DNA from: Taiwanofungus camphoratus
Lineage: Eukaryota > Basidiomycota > Agaricomycetes > Polyporales > Taiwanofungaceae
Length of the DNA stretch: 64,000 bases
NCBI GenBank assembly: GCA_003999685.1
Contig: CP021221.1
Coordinates: forward strand, 1-64,000
Direction: 5' to 3'
The position numbers were made by a program, and so were the translations under genes. This document shows positions 33,983-46,479 of the stretch, piece after piece (the stretch's first letter is position 1; every line of letters starts with the position of its first letter). The notes under the pieces are model-generated. The model did no database searches. It was not told the DNA's origin and saw only the letters and a list, made by a program, of their open reading frames with translations.

Positions 33983-36100
33983 CTATACCGCTTCCCGTTT
34001 TCTTGGCGTAGCCCGCAGGATATCGTCCACCCTGGAACAGCATGCATTGAGTGGAAGGCAGATCGTAGAATATCGGGAAGGACGTACCGGAGGATCATCT
34101 CCGAGGCTTCGCTCGCACTCAGCACAACCTGCCGCTTCAGCTTGTAACTCTCTGTGATGCCCAGCTTCCGCATAGATCCGATCGTGCCCTCGTTCATGTC
34201 TGCGAAGCGGAATGAGCACTGATGCCAAAGCGACGACAAACGCATAGCGCTCACCGAGGCCTGCATCCGATTTGCCCTCATAATGCGCTGCCCTCAGCCT
34301 CGACACCAGATCCGACGAGTCATACCCCGCGTTATCCGCGAGGATGGTCGGTATTTGTCGCAGTGCTCGGCTGAATGCCTCTGCCGCAATTGCCTTCTTC
34401 CCGGTGATTTTCCGCGCCTCCTCCTCCACCGCGCAGCTCATCAGCATCTCCGAACACCCACCTCCCAGGACGACCCGCGTCTCCTTGACGGTCTGCGACA
34501 GCACAGAGAGCGCATCGTGCAGCGAGCGCTCTGCCTCGTCGACCATCTGTGATGTGGATCCTCGCAGGACGACGGTACATGCCTCGCCTGCCGCAACACC
34601 AGAGAACTTGATCAGCTATTAGATATCCCACAATAGTCAGCTACAGGAAAATACGAATAGTCAGAGTGTCAAGTTACCTTGTCCTCACCAATCATGATCT
34701 CCTCGATCAACTCGCACCGCCCCAGCTTCACTAGATCAGGGCGCTCGAACGTACTCGCGATCTCTCCGCCAGTGACGAGCGACAGCCGCTCCACGCCCTC
34801 AAAGTCAGCATGCTCAATTGTGAGAATGCCCTTCTCAGCCAGGAGCGACTCGGGGTAGTTGTAGATGAGCTGACGGTTGACGAAGCAGTTGATACCGTGC
34901 GACGCGATGGCGTCAACCTTCGCCTTCATCTTCTCCTGCAAACAAGGCCCGAGATATGAGCGTGAGGCGGGAGACCAGAGCGGCGGGACGCACCCGTTCT
35001 GCCCGCTCAAGCTCCGCGAGTTTCCCAGTGCTATCGACCTTCACGCGAGCACCGAAGATTTTGATTTTGTCCGTGTCCATCGCTGGCCAAATGCACCATG
35101 TTAGTATGAACTCAGTAAAAGTCGCGTGGGAACTCACAGGTATTGGCAATGAGGATCTTGGCGTTTTCGAGTCGTTTTGGACAATTGATGCCGATCGTCT
35201 TATCCAGGATGAAGCCTTCCATGTTCTGATGTCATGCATGGCCATAGCTGCTGGTGGGAGGAATCTCACCTTCATCGAGATAAGAATCTGTCAGCTTTTC
35301 GCCGACCTTCTTGATGATTTGAATATGGTCCAAATCTGTCGAGCCCTAAACCCGCCCCAAATATAGATACGGTAGGAAGGGAATGTGAAATTACTTGCCT
35401 TCAGTCGGAGGACGGCGTCCACAGCCAGATTCGCAAAATAGTCCTTGTCTTGAGAAAGGACTTTCGACGACAGCGTTGTTCTCGCGATGTTGAACAAATC
35501 TTGTCTGAACTGAGAGGGATCCTCACTGAATTCATCTCCAATGAGCCTCAGCACTTACGGAACGGCCAGCACAGAGATGGATGTTGGTGTGGATCAAGCT
35601 GCAAGAACTCACCTGTGATCGACGGCAGCCTTCTCTAGTGCCTGCAAAGCCGCAGCACTCGCAACCCGGTACCCCTCGACGATCGTTTGTGGATGGATCC
35701 TCTGCGCAATCAACTTCTCCGCCTCGCGTAGCAGCTCCGCGGCCAGCACGCACACGCTCGTCGTGCCGTCTCCGACCTCGTCGTCCTGCACCTTCGAGAT
35801 GTTCACGAGGATTTTTGCAGCGGCGTTGTCCAGCTGGATGGCCTTCAAGATCGTCGCGCCGTCATTGGTGACATTGATATCCCCCGTCGACGCAGACTGA
35901 AGGATCTTGTTCATGCCTTTTGGACCGAGGGTCGATTTGACAAGATCGCCGAGCGCAAGGGCTCCGACGAAGGAAGAGAGACGAGCATTCTCAGCCTTCT
36001 CTTCCGTTGCCTAAGATAAGAAAAAAGGCTTCAAGATGACCATCATGGATGGGAAACGGATACCGGCACGCACCTCTGCACCAAAGATATTCATCGACAT
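33983..36100 (-). CDS. CCT2: Chaperonin TCP-1 subunit beta
   Basis: Subunit of the cytosolic TRiC/CCT ring that folds actin and tubulin. Exons (minus): 36100-36074, 36010-35613, 35525-35399, 35345-35270, 35215-35138, 35082-34994, 34935-34678, 34615-34255, 34199-34088, 34031-33983; 524 residues. ATPase motifs are present: [29 protein letters not shown], and [19 protein letters not shown] and AGYDSSDLV follow, typical of beta. The intron after exon 3 has a GC donor (AG|GCAAGT), the standard non-canonical type. Its client actin is encoded 6 kb away. Confidence 0.96.
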
Positions 36101-36970
36101 TGTGATTGAAGACCGTACGCGTCCTGGCTCGACTTTGCAGCTCCGGGCGCCTAAAGGGGGACGTGACTCATTCCCACGCTGGTAATATTGGAAGATCTCA
36201 GATTCACCGTCCTATCGAGTTGAAAACGGAAGGTTGGAATTATCCCAGTACTTATTGTCTATGTTCCTCGGAAACATACTTGTTATGTCTACGCCTTAGG
36301 TTCCTTTGTGTGAACCCATTAGGACTGGGCGAATGACCTGACCATAGTGCGAACAACGATATCCGCCGGGTCGGTTGAAGCGCATCACTGAGGGGACCTG
36401 CTCATACTATAAATGGTGCTCAATCCCATTCTGTCACTCACTGACTTGCTAGCGCTTCAACTGAAGTTGTTTCCTTCTCGCAGCATTTATGTCTCTAGCT
36501 CTCCTAGGCTTCCCCGTAGATTCATTCTATACCGATTGCGGGCACAATGTGTTCAATGAGACACAGGCCACTCTTGTCGCATGGCCGGTGAGCACTTATC
36601 TTGACTAGAGGCCGATTGCAGATCCTGACTGTACGTGGTGAGTCGTTTTGCAAACTGTCGGACAAAGAATACCGTGGCGTTGCAAGCCGAGTGCCTTGTC
36701 TGCCGTGTAAAGTTTCAGAAAATTCAAAATCACTATTCGATGTGACAAAGCGCTCATATCGGCCACAGTTGTTGCTTTGCCCCTTTGTCTATGGTGTTGT
36801 CAAAGTTATGTGTGTGGCCTGATTGGCCACCTGTCACGATAAATGGCGGTAGGTGCGAACACGTACTCAACACTCTTTATCTGCAATTGTACTCAACTTG
36901 TCTCTCTCTTCCTCCGCTATACTTCTCGGCGACCACGATTCGTGCCTCTCGCTCAGTGTCCTGTCTCAAG
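36101..36970. other. Intergenic, CCT2 / F-box gene
   Basis: 870 bp between divergent genes. Contains a possible small gene start: TATAAA at 36408-36413, an ATG at 36489 opening 33 codons (MSLALLGFPVDSFYTDC...), and a GTGAGC donor at 36588. I could not find convincing further exons, so it is recorded here and not as a gene. Confidence 0.35.
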
Positions 36971-38672
36971 ATGTCTGGGGGTGATATACAAACTGTCCCG
37001 TCTTTCAGCCTTGCCTTCGAATGCTTGAGCATAGAAGAGATCCTGGCCGAAGTGATCAACCATCTATTTAATCGCGGTAAGGGCTCAAGCTCACTCCTGA
37101 ATCTCGCATGCACATGCCAAACCTTTCGTGACCCCTGTCTCAACCTCATGTGGAACCGTTCGACCTCGTTGACTCGTCTATTTTCGGTCCTTCCAAAGGA
37201 ATCCCGAGAATTTTTTAAGCGAGGCAGTGCGACGGGAAAGACGGAATTCATCCTGGTATGTATGCATAGTTATGTCGTTGAGTCATCGTCATTGACTGTC
37301 AGCTTAGCGCCGACGGCGGCTTTTATTCAAGTATTCTGACTTCGATCGGTGGTTTTTCTATGCAAGGCGCATCAAGCACTTCTGGTGGACAGGGCAAAGC
37401 CAACTCACCGTCCAGTCGATACACAACTTCTGCGATGGGATCATGCCTGGTCTCCGCCCGTTTCCAGAGGTGGTCACACTGACATGGCTTGACCCCCGAC
37501 CAGAAATGTTCAGATGCATCTGTTTATTCCTCTCGCCCAAACTACAGAAAATGAGGATTACCGGCAACGATGATGTGCCACTTCTTCCAATCATGTTCCA
37601 AGTAATGCAAGAGGGATGTCCCGCCCTCAAATCTATTGTCGTTGACTTCCATCCGTCCTATGATAACTTCGAATTTGAGCTCTATGTGCTAATTCTGGAG
37701 CACAAAACGCAGCTAGAAGAACTGGATATCCCCCGGCCCTTTTCAGCCCGTTCTGTGATGCTTCTGTCGAGCATGCCCAAACTGGAGCGTGTTCGACTGA
37801 GCATGAATGTAGAGGAACAGTCCTCTCTCCCTCTCAGAGACATCCAGGGTGCCTTCTTCCCCGTTCTCAAAGTGCTCAAGCTGGCTGTCCGAGTACTGGA
37901 TTCTCAAACTCTCCTCTTCCTCAAAAACATACAGTCAGAAGAATTATCCGAAATATGGCTCGCCTCCATGGAGAACCCGACGTCTTCCATGCTCCGGGAA
38001 CATTTTACTGCTATAGCTCAAAGCTCTTTCAGCGGTGCGCTGAGATGTTTGAGCTTCGAAATCTATCCATCAACACGGGATAATACACAAGTTACCAACC
38101 ATCGAAACAGCGAGTTGACCATCACTATTGACACATTGCACCCACTGCTTCGGTTGCGCAAACTTCGTAAACTCGTAGTCGGCTCACGGACCTTAAGGCT
38201 TAACGATGCAGCCCTCGCGGACATTGCATCGGCCTTCCCCCGCCTGCAGGAGCTGACTCTTGCGCCACACTTTGCTCTGCGGAAACCTGATGTCTGCGAG
38301 ATGACGCTAGCGGGCTTGCGACACCTCTCCGCAGGCTGTCCAGAATTGCATGCCCTCGATATTCGACTTGACGCATCAATCGTCCCGTCGCCACCTCCAG
38401 CCGACCGGCCGAGTTCTCAGTCTGCCTTGCAGAACTTGAATGTTGATGATTCCGATGTGGGCGACCCACCGTTCGTTGTGTCGACATTGCGTTCGATGTT
38501 TCCCAGCCTTAAAGAATGCTTGCACTGGACTAACCTGATTGACATGGATGACTTTACTCCTGAAGAGTGGGAGGCGTATCAGACCTATTGTAGGTGGCAG
38601 GAGGTCAACCGTTTACTTAAATTACCTACGCCGCCAGGTGATCATGCTGAGCTTTTCAACTGGGGGTTGTAA
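36971..38672 (+). CDS. F-box/leucine-rich-repeat-like protein 1
   Basis: Exons 36971-37255 and 37308-38672; 549 residues. The N-terminal part (CLSIEEILAEVINHL...LLNLACTCQTFRDPCLNLMW) is the degenerate F-box found in large Agaricomycete families, which would recruit Skp1 in SCF ubiquitin ligases. The remainder has leucine-rich units such as MPKLERVRLSM and FPRLQELTLAP that would bind an unknown substrate. A paralogue with the same single intron position lies on the opposite strand at 51445-53251. Confidence 0.82.
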
Positions 38673-39001
38673 ACTACTACGGCACTATGAATTATCATTT
38701 TTATGTGTAATTAACCATCAAGCGTGTCTGTATATGCTAGCGTCCAAGCTTACCTTCCTCAGCAGAACACTTCAGGAAAACAGTCGAAGTGCTGAGGGCC
38801 GAGGAACGGCAAACAGTGCATCAACCCTAACCTTATTGCACGCGCTGCAGACACGTCGATCAAGTCGAGCGACTGCGCTCGCATACTGACTTGGATCTTA
38901 TTTTGCCATTGTCTCTGGTCGATCATCTCTATCTTTCATCCTCCAACTTGTCTTTTGCGTGTTAGTTTTGTGCTTCCAGTCCTGTGCTAATTTTTTCCCC
39001 C
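38673..39001. promoter_or_regulatory. Intergenic, F-box gene to PMT gene
   Basis: 329 bp with the F-box 3' flank and the PMT promoter, including a pyrimidine-rich stretch just before the PMT start (38900-38950). Confidence 0.45.
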
Positions 39002-42000
39002 ATGTCGGGCAGTGTCCGGGTCAGAAGACCGGCTTCTCCACCTCCTGGTCTTCCTCACGCTGCACCACATTCTCAGAGATTTCCCCACCCACGGCACGAC
39101 CACCTCGACGCAGATGAACGCAGGGAAGCTGCATCAAGGGGATACGGGCCCGGCCGCAAGGTTTACTCACCAGGAGGCCTCAACATAGCCCCTGCTGAAT
39201 GGAAATTGCTCATAGTCATTGTAATAATTGCTTCGGCAGTAAGATTGTTCCGCTTGTCGCATCCAAATAGCGTTGTGTAAGTCAGTTCTCTGCACAGCGC
39301 TCTAGGTCTATTGATAAATGTCCTCAAGCTTTGATGAAGTCCACTTTGGAAAGTTCGCCTCTAAATACATCAAGTCGCAATATTTTGTCGACGTGCACCC
39401 TCCACTCGCTAAACTACTCATCACTCTTGCTGGTCTTGTTTTTGGCTACGATGGAAACTTTGACTTCAAGGACATTGGCAAGTGAGTGGTAGCATACGTA
39501 TTCTTGCTCTAAACAATACAAATGGCATGCACCTAGAGTATACGAGCGGGTCCCTTACGTCGCAATGCGCTTGGTGCCGGCCGTGCTAGGCGTTGCCACT
39601 GTTCCTATATCCTACCTCACCCTCCGTGCCCTTGATTGTCGTGCCACAACGGCTCTTCTTGCCTCGCTATTCATCACCTTCGAGAATGGCATGATCACCC
39701 AATCCCGACACATCCTCCTCGATTCTCCCCTTATATTCTTTACCGCTCTCACCATCTTCGTCTGGACCGGATTCTGCAACGAGGACAAGCACGAGCCGTT
39801 CACGGAAACATGGTGGGCATGGCTCGTTCTCTCGGGCCTCTCCCTCGGTGCAGTCGTCAGCTGCAAGTGGGTCGGACTGTTCACCATTGCGACTGTTGGA
39901 TTCAGTACGATCAAACAGCTCTGGTTACTGTTGGGTGACCTGCGTGTCACACCTAAGATGTTCATGAGGCACTTCATGGCACGGGCTGTGTGCCTGATCG
40001 CTATCCCGATCACGTTCTACATGTTCATGTTTTGGATTCACTTCCTGATCTTGCAGAACCCTGGTGATGGTGATGGCTTCATGAGCTCTGAGTTCCAGCA
40101 TACTCTCAATGGTCGCGGCATGGCCGACACCTTCGCAGGTTAGAGGATTGATAAGACCCTGTATGAAGATAGTTCTCATGTCTGCTTATATGTGTAGATG
40201 TCGCTATAGGCTCAGAGGTCTCCATTCGCCACGTTAACACCCAGGGAGGTTATTTGCACTCACATGCTCACAATTATCCAGGCGGAAGCAAACGTGAGCT
40301 TTCATACACTAGTCTCAACTCAAGGAAATTTATGTATTATTGTTGTTTTGCTCTCCATCCCTACACACAGAACAACAAATAACGCTGTATCCCCACCGCG
40401 ACGAGAACAACGACTGGCGGATCCTGAACGCGACAGTCGACGGCGACGTGGAGCACGACTGGCAGACACAGCCGCTCGTCTTCGTCGAGCCCGGCATGCG
40501 CATCAAGCTGCGGCACATCATTACCGACAAGGCGCTCCATTCGCACGACCACCGCCCGCCCGTATCCGACGTTGACTTCCAGAATGAGGTCTCCGGGTAC
40601 GGTATGCCCGGCTTCGCGGGCGACGCGAACGACGACTGGATCGTGGAGATCGAGAAAGGCGACCGGCGCGATAGGGAGTCTGGCAAGCGCCTTAGGACCC
40701 TCCGCACGCAGTTTAGGCTGAGACACGCGCTGTCTGGCTGCTACCTGTTCTCGCACAAGGTCAAGCTACCAGAGTGGGGTTACGAACAACAGGAGGTGAC
40801 ATGCAACAAGCAGGCCGTAAAGCCGAACTCGTTGTGGTTCATCGAAACGGCCAGCCACCCTATGCGTGCGTCGTTCCGGTTGTCATGATTTTACCTCGCA
40901 CTGCGCGCTGATGTATCATTCGTGCTGCGGTCCTCAGTGCCACCTGATGCGCCAAAGGTCAACTACAAGCTTCCTGGCTTTTTCGCAAAATTCGTCGAGT
41001 TGCAACAGGTCATGTGGACTACGAATGCGGGCCTCACTGATCGTCATACTTTTGACTCCCGTCCTGATGCTTGGCCTCGCCTCCGCCGTGGCATTGTAGG
41101 TTTCTGCCTACTAACCTTTTTCGCTATGTTCACTATTGTGCTGTAGAATTTCTGGGTCAAGGACCACGAACAGATCTACCTCATTGGGAATCCAATGGTC
41201 TGGTGGCTGAGTACCGCAGCCGTCTTCTTTTATGTAGCTGCACGAGGATTCCTTATCCTTCGCGCCAAGCGAGGTTACAGGGACTTTGAGAATAGTAAGT
41301 ACATACCGACTTATCTGTTACTGATATAAGACTAACACCAGACTACAGCAAAAGTCGTCAAGTACGATACACTATGCGGATTCCTCTTCATGGGATGGTG
41401 TCTGCACTACTTCCCCTTCTATATCATGAAGCGCCAGCTTTTCCTCCATCACTACTTCCCTGCTTTATATTTTGCTATTCTGCTATCGTGTTGTGTGTTC
41501 GATCTTGTCACCTCTACCCTTCGACCAAAGGTTCGCCTGCAGATTGCGGCCGTTCTGCTGGTCATTGCCATCTGGAACTATGTATACCTCAGCCCTCTTG
41601 CATATGGCAGTCAATGGACGAGAGCCAAATGCAACAACGCAAGATGGCTCAGAACATGGGATTTTGCTTGGTATGCCGTCTCCATCTCTGCCATGTTTGG
41701 ACGATTGCTGACCTTTAGGCAAATTTCAGCCAAGAGTACCATGAGACTGTATGTTCCGTTTCTCGCGTTTATTCCACATCACGTTTTGACATGGTTTGAC
41801 GTTTGTAGTACTCAGAATACAACCACGTCATCGCGGCTACACCGCAGAAATCGCCAGCAGCCGCTTCTGCGGTCGGAGGCGAGCGCGGTGGTCGAGGAAG
41901 GGTCGTTGTCGTGAACAACGAAATCCCAATACCTCCTGCCGACTCGGCAGAGACCACCATTCCTGTTGGCCAAGCCGAACCGGGACACGACGTCTTTGCT

Positions 42001-42321
42001 GGCGTTCCCCATGACGAGCTCAAGAGCAAAGAGCAGCCCGCGGGGGAAGCAATGCACGGGGAGAAGGAGATCAGCTCGGTAGAGGTACCGCAGCCCACCA
42101 CTCAGTCTGGGGCATTCCAGGGCGTGCCTCCACCCGCGGTGGAAAACGAGCCGCTGGGCGTGGGGGATCAGCCCCCCAGTTCCGATGAAGTCCTGATCTC
42201 TAAGGTCGTGGCAGAGGATCAGGCTGGTGAGGCTACGAAGTCGCAAGGCGCTCAGGCAGAGGAGGAAGCTGAGGCGGATCGCGTGAGGGACGAGCTATTC
42301 CCGGAGGCAGAATTGGACTAG
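39002..42321 (+). CDS. PMT4: Protein O-mannosyltransferase, PMT family
   Basis: Multispanning ER enzyme that transfers mannose from dolichyl phosphate to Ser/Thr. Exons 39002-39276, 39329-39481, 39537-40138, 40198-40293, 40371-40865, 40938-41095, 41147-41294, 41349-41670, 41730-41748, 41809-42321; 926 residues. The first luminal loop has the [15 protein letters not shown] and [10 protein letters not shown] catalytic region; the MIR domain ([38 protein letters not shown]) sits between hydrophobic blocks. Exon 9 is only 19 nt. The last 160 residues are a polar, acidic extension. Assignment to the PMT4 branch instead of PMT1 is a judgement from the MIR and HTFDSRP regions; gene-family identity is certain. 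Confidence 0.88.
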
Positions 42322-43065
42322 TAGGTAGCCGGTCTGTCACATTGTATATATTTCTCTAGTGGGATATGGCAATTCTGTACTTTCCCATATCTGCAAGTCC
42401 CACTGTGAAGTGCGATGATTGAGCCATCTAATCGACTTCTAAGGTTGCGCTCGCCGAGGTCTCGCGTTGGGTAGCCAGGCTCAGCCACGTTCGGCAGCTA
42501 CTGCCCACCGAACGTGCTAATTATTTTGTCAGATCGCTGCTACAGATCGCTATTTCTATGAGTACATGGGAGGGACGGGGGGGTAGCCAAAATTCCGTAT
42601 CGCTAGCGAGCAGTGCGAATCGTGAGTGAATGATGCTGCTCGATGCGATACCTGTCCTTACCTAGCGAGCAGTGCGAAAGGCGAAGTAAAGAAAGGATAG
42701 GGGCCCTTTTTTCTCGTCTTTTTTACCTGCTCGCCAGATTAGGACATCCGCTGCGGCTGCCGCACGGCAGGTCTCGCTGCACGTGGTTAGATTACACACG
42801 CAGGCTGCCAGAAAGGTCTGGCAGGTCGCTTGGTAGGTTACGGCATTGCCCGATGCAATGCGAATTGTCCCGACTCCCAGGCTGAGCTGACTTGTCGTCG
42901 AGGAGACTCATGTAATATGAATCTTAAATCCGATTAACGGTCGAGGTCGACTGTGACACGGGATAGACCCATTGTGAAAGCTGTAGGGATACATCGATGC
43001 TACTCTCTGGGGCCTCCATGCCAAGCTAATCTGATATTGTACAATTAAACCAGTCGTAGTACCAA
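42322..43065. other. Intergenic, PMT to cyclin C (convergent)
   Basis: 744 bp. Contains two copies of AGCGAGCAGTGCGAA (about 42605 and 42664) and a perfect 8-bp inverted repeat, CTGCCAGA/TCTGGCAG, at 42805-42824. Both could be traces of a small mobile element, but no terminal repeats or coding part were found. Confidence 0.45.
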
Positions 43066-44529
43066 TTACCCGGCCGCCTGCGCCCTCTCCAGCATCTTGT
43101 TGACTGCCACGGGTCGTCCACTAGCAGGATGCGCGAGGTCCGTCAACCGCGCTTCCCGCATCTTCATTAGAAGGTGCACCAAGAACGTCGGCGTCACCAC
43201 CAGGTGCAACGCCGGCTCCTCCCTGACCTCCCCAGACGACGGCGTCGCCCCGCTGCTCGTCGTACCCCCACTGACGATGCTCCCGCTGCGCATCGCGCGC
43301 TTCGTGCCCGCAAGCGCATGGCCCTGCGCAAACGCACCGCGCGCCGACTCGCCGCCCGCGCCCGCGTCCTCGCGATAGCGGTCCCACAGCGCGTACAGCG
43401 CGATGATCTCCTGCGCGATCGTCGCGATGAGCGGCATGCCGACGTTGAGGCCCGCCATGAAGCCGACGATGTCCTGCGGGGGCTTCTTGTGCGCGTGCTG
43501 CATGTGCGAGGCGGCGCGCGCGGAGCGCCGCGGCGGCGGGGAGGTCGTGAGGGCGCCGGGGGCGGGCGGCTGCGCGGTCTGCAGCTGGATCGTGGCGCGC
43601 GTGGCGCCGTGCAGGACGAGCGTGAGGTAGATGGCGGCGATGGCGATGAGGTGCGGCGGGTAGAGGAGGCAGAGCTCGGAGCGGTATGTGTCGTTGATGA
43701 TGAACCTGTGCGGCCGCGGTGAGCAGCGGAAGGAGGCAGCAGGATAGGCGATTTACCATGCCATCTGGAGCGCGCCTTCCTCCAGCTCGAGCTTGCCCTC
43801 TCCCGTGCCCCAGTACCGCGGGCCGTCGTCAATGCCCGTGCCCAGCTCGCCCGCCTCTGCTTCGCTCCCAGTCGCGGTGCCCTCCTTGCGGCACAGCATC
43901 ATGAGGGTGCGGTACGGGTGGAAGACGGTGAGGTCGCACTCGAGGTCGTCGACGAGGTAGAATTCCATCTCCGCGAGCTTAGAATTGTCGGAGGGGAAGG
44001 ACTTGACGCCGAGCTCTTCGTCTGAAGATAAGATTCAATTCTCGGGTATGACGAGGGGAAGAGGGACGTACTGCTGAAGAGCATGCGCGCCTCGGAGACG
44101 ACGTTCTTGATGTGGATGGGCGATTCCTCTGCTTTGGCAGCGACATAGACGCAGGCTGCGATCACGATGAATGGGTCTGTCTCACAGTAGAGATTCTTGA
44201 CATAGAACCGTCTGAAGAAGACGGTGGCGGTTGCAATCACCCGCTGCCGTAATTGCAGTTTCTTGCCCAATTTTGCGATCACTAGTAACACGATGTGAAT
44301 GCAAGTCGGACAAGAGGAATGAGAAGAACTGACGGTTGGCGGTGAATATGGCCAGGAAATCGAGATGCTCTGGACTGTCGACATATTGCAGGTCCTCTGC
44401 GCGGGCCTGCTTGAGGGTAGCTCTGTCAACCAGCCATCGTTTGCTGCACAAAGCCCATCAGCCTTGCGTGTCCCAAGCCCACTCGGAAGCGACGCACTAG
44501 TGCGAACTGGCCCAGAAATCCGTGGCCAT
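43066..44529 (-). CDS. SSN8: Cyclin C, Mediator kinase module
   Basis: Partner of Cdk8 in the Mediator kinase module, regulating RNA polymerase II transcription. Exons (minus): 44529-44498, 44443-44334, 44281-44072, 44021-43757, 43705-43066; 418 residues. Start MATDFWASSHYKRWLVDRATL and the first cyclin fold (KLGKKLQLRQRVIATATVFFRRFYVKNLY, DPFIVIAACVYVAAKAEE) are nearly invariant in cyclin C. The second fold contains LECDLTVFHPYRTL and IINDTYRSELCLLYPPHLIAIAAIY. Two acidic or Ala/Pro-rich insertions and a C-terminal tail make it longer than the usual 250-350 residues. Confidence 0.92.
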
Positions 44530-44844
44530 CCGACCTCGGAACGCGGTGGGTGATGGCAGACTAGAGGCTGGTAGTCATGGGGCCGCTGTACGCTGGCGAC
44601 CACGCTAAAAGCGACCACCTGAGGCTGGTCTGAACGCGAGACTGTCCGAGCAGGAGGACTCGGAGGCTCGTATGTTTTCGTGCGGTCGTCGCTGTGTTTT
44701 CGGCCAGAGAGCTGCGACGTTCCTCCGAACCGCTCCGACATAAAAAGTACGCGCTCTGCCGTATTCCCCACACTTCTTCTCCATCGTCAACTCGACCAAC
44801 CTTTGGTATTCTTCACGACCTCGCTATCGCCCACGACGTCCGCC
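44530..44844. promoter_or_regulatory. Divergent promoter, cyclin C / malate dehydrogenase
   Basis: 315 bp between start codons, with a pyrimidine-rich stretch near 44768-44840 before the MDH start. No TATA box was recognised. Confidence 0.5.
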
Positions 44845-46123
44845 ATGTTCGCTCGCTCAGCCGTCCGCGCGCTCACCTGGTCCCGCCAATTCTCTTCTTC
44901 CGCCGCTCGCCAGACCAAGGTCGCTGTCCTCGGTGCCGGCGGGGGAATTGGCCAGCCCCTCTCGCTTTTGCTCAAGAAGGACCCCCTCGTCACGTCGCTG
45001 AGCTTGTACGATATTCGTGGGGCACCTGGTGTTGCCGCCGACGTTAGCCACATCGACACTGCCAGCGAGGTGCGCTATGTCGGCAATCCTCCTGCATGGT
45101 GTGCCCTGACGCGGTATTCAGGTCCATGGCTACCCTGCAGACAAGCTTGACCAGGCTCTCGACGGCGTCGAGATCGTTGTTATTCCTGCTGGTGTTCCCC
45201 GTAAGGTCCGTGCATCGACGCTCTACCCTCTTTTTGCCATGCACTGACACTGTCTTTCCAGCCTGGTGTAAGCAGCTGTCTTCCTCGTTACTCGCCGTAC
45301 TAACACCGCAGTCTAGATGACCCGTGATGACCTTTTCAACGTAAGTAGCATATCCTAGTCCTCATCTCTTCCTAGACCAACCAAACTCGCCCAGACCAAC
45401 GCTTCCATCGTCCGCGACCTCGCGGCCGCCATCGCGCGCGTCTCGCCCAAGGCACACGTCCTCGTCATCTCCAACCCCGTCAACTCGACCGTGCCCATCG
45501 TCTCCGCGGTGCTCGAAAAGGCGGGCGTGTACGACCCCGCACGCGTCTTCGGCGTGACGACGCTCGACGTCGTGCGCGCCGCGCGCTTCCTCGCGGGCGT
45601 GACGGGCAACTCGCCGCACGACACGCGCGTGACGGTCGTCGGCGGGCACTCGGGCAAGACGATCGTGCCGCTGCTCTCGCAGTCGCCGTACGGCAAGGGT
45701 GTGACGGGCGACGCGCACGCCGCGCTCGTGCACCGCATCCAGTTCGGCGGCGACGAGGTCGTGCAGGCGAAGGAGGGCGCGGGCAGCGCGACGCTCTCGA
45801 TGGCGTACGCGGGCGCGACGTTCACGAACGCGCTCCTCCGCGGGCTGAGCGGCGAGAAGGGTGTCGTCACGCCCACGTTCGTCAAGAGCCCGCTGTTTGC
45901 CGACCAGGGCGTCGACTTCTTCTCGTCCAACGTCGAGCTCGGTGTAAGTGCAGAGTTGTGTTTCGAACCCGACGGCGGCTGATCACGACTGGTCCAGCGC
46001 AACGGTGTTGAGAAGATCCACCCGCTCGGGCCCATCTCTGCTGAGGAGGAGAAGCTGCTTGCAGATTGCTTGCCTGACCTCAAGAAGAACATCGAGAAGG
46101 GCAAGGCCTTCGTTGTGCAGTAG
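44845..46123 (+). CDS. MDH1: Malate dehydrogenase, mitochondrial
   Basis: Interconverts malate and oxaloacetate with NAD in the citric acid cycle. Exons 44845-45069, 45122-45205, 45262-45267, 45317-45340, 45395-45943, 45998-46123; 337 residues. A mitochondrial presequence ([22 protein letters not shown]) is followed by the NAD-binding [48 protein letters not shown] and the catalytic [10 protein letters not shown]. Exon 3 is a 6-nt microexon (Pro-Gly) and exon 4 is 24 nt; both are needed for the active-site loop. Exon 5 has an extremely GC-rich third-position bias compared with neighbours, in line with strong expression. Confidence 0.95.
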
Positions 46124-46479
46124 ACACACTGCTACTACGTATAAAAGCATGTTATAGACGCGGATAATATGAAGTGATGGACTTGATGTTGAGGCATGAT
46201 CAGAGGCCGTGTTACGACCAATGCGAGACTGAAGGTTTACAATTATCTCGAATTCGAGGCATCGTCTCTTGACTGAGATGAAGATTGTTGTGATAGCTAC
46301 TTGTTGTAGAAAGGCCCTGATCAACCTTAACTATAGAACTCGGAGTTGATGCCGTAAATAAATAGAAGTGGAGACCGTCCAGCACTTGGAAGATCTTCGT
46401 GGTTGTAGAGCTACAGATCGTATCTGAACAATATTTGAGACACCGTGGATGATCAGACGTACTACGCAATGCTCACGGG
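46124..46479. other. Intergenic, MDH1 to TSR2 (convergent)
   Basis: 356 bp of 3' flanking sequence; no gene or repeat seen. Confidence 0.5.

Noticed and set aside
42605-42824. Small transposon suggested by a repeated 15-mer and an inverted repeat
   Set aside because: No terminal inverted repeats, target duplication or second full copy in the window.
43121-43832. Overlapping Arg/Ala/Pro-rich frames on both strands over cyclin C
   Set aside because: Low-complexity shadows of a GC-rich coding exon; only the cyclin frame has conserved motifs.
45362-46104. Long minus-strand frames opposite malate dehydrogenase
   Set aside because: Antisense shadows produced by the extreme GC bias at third codon positions of exon 5.
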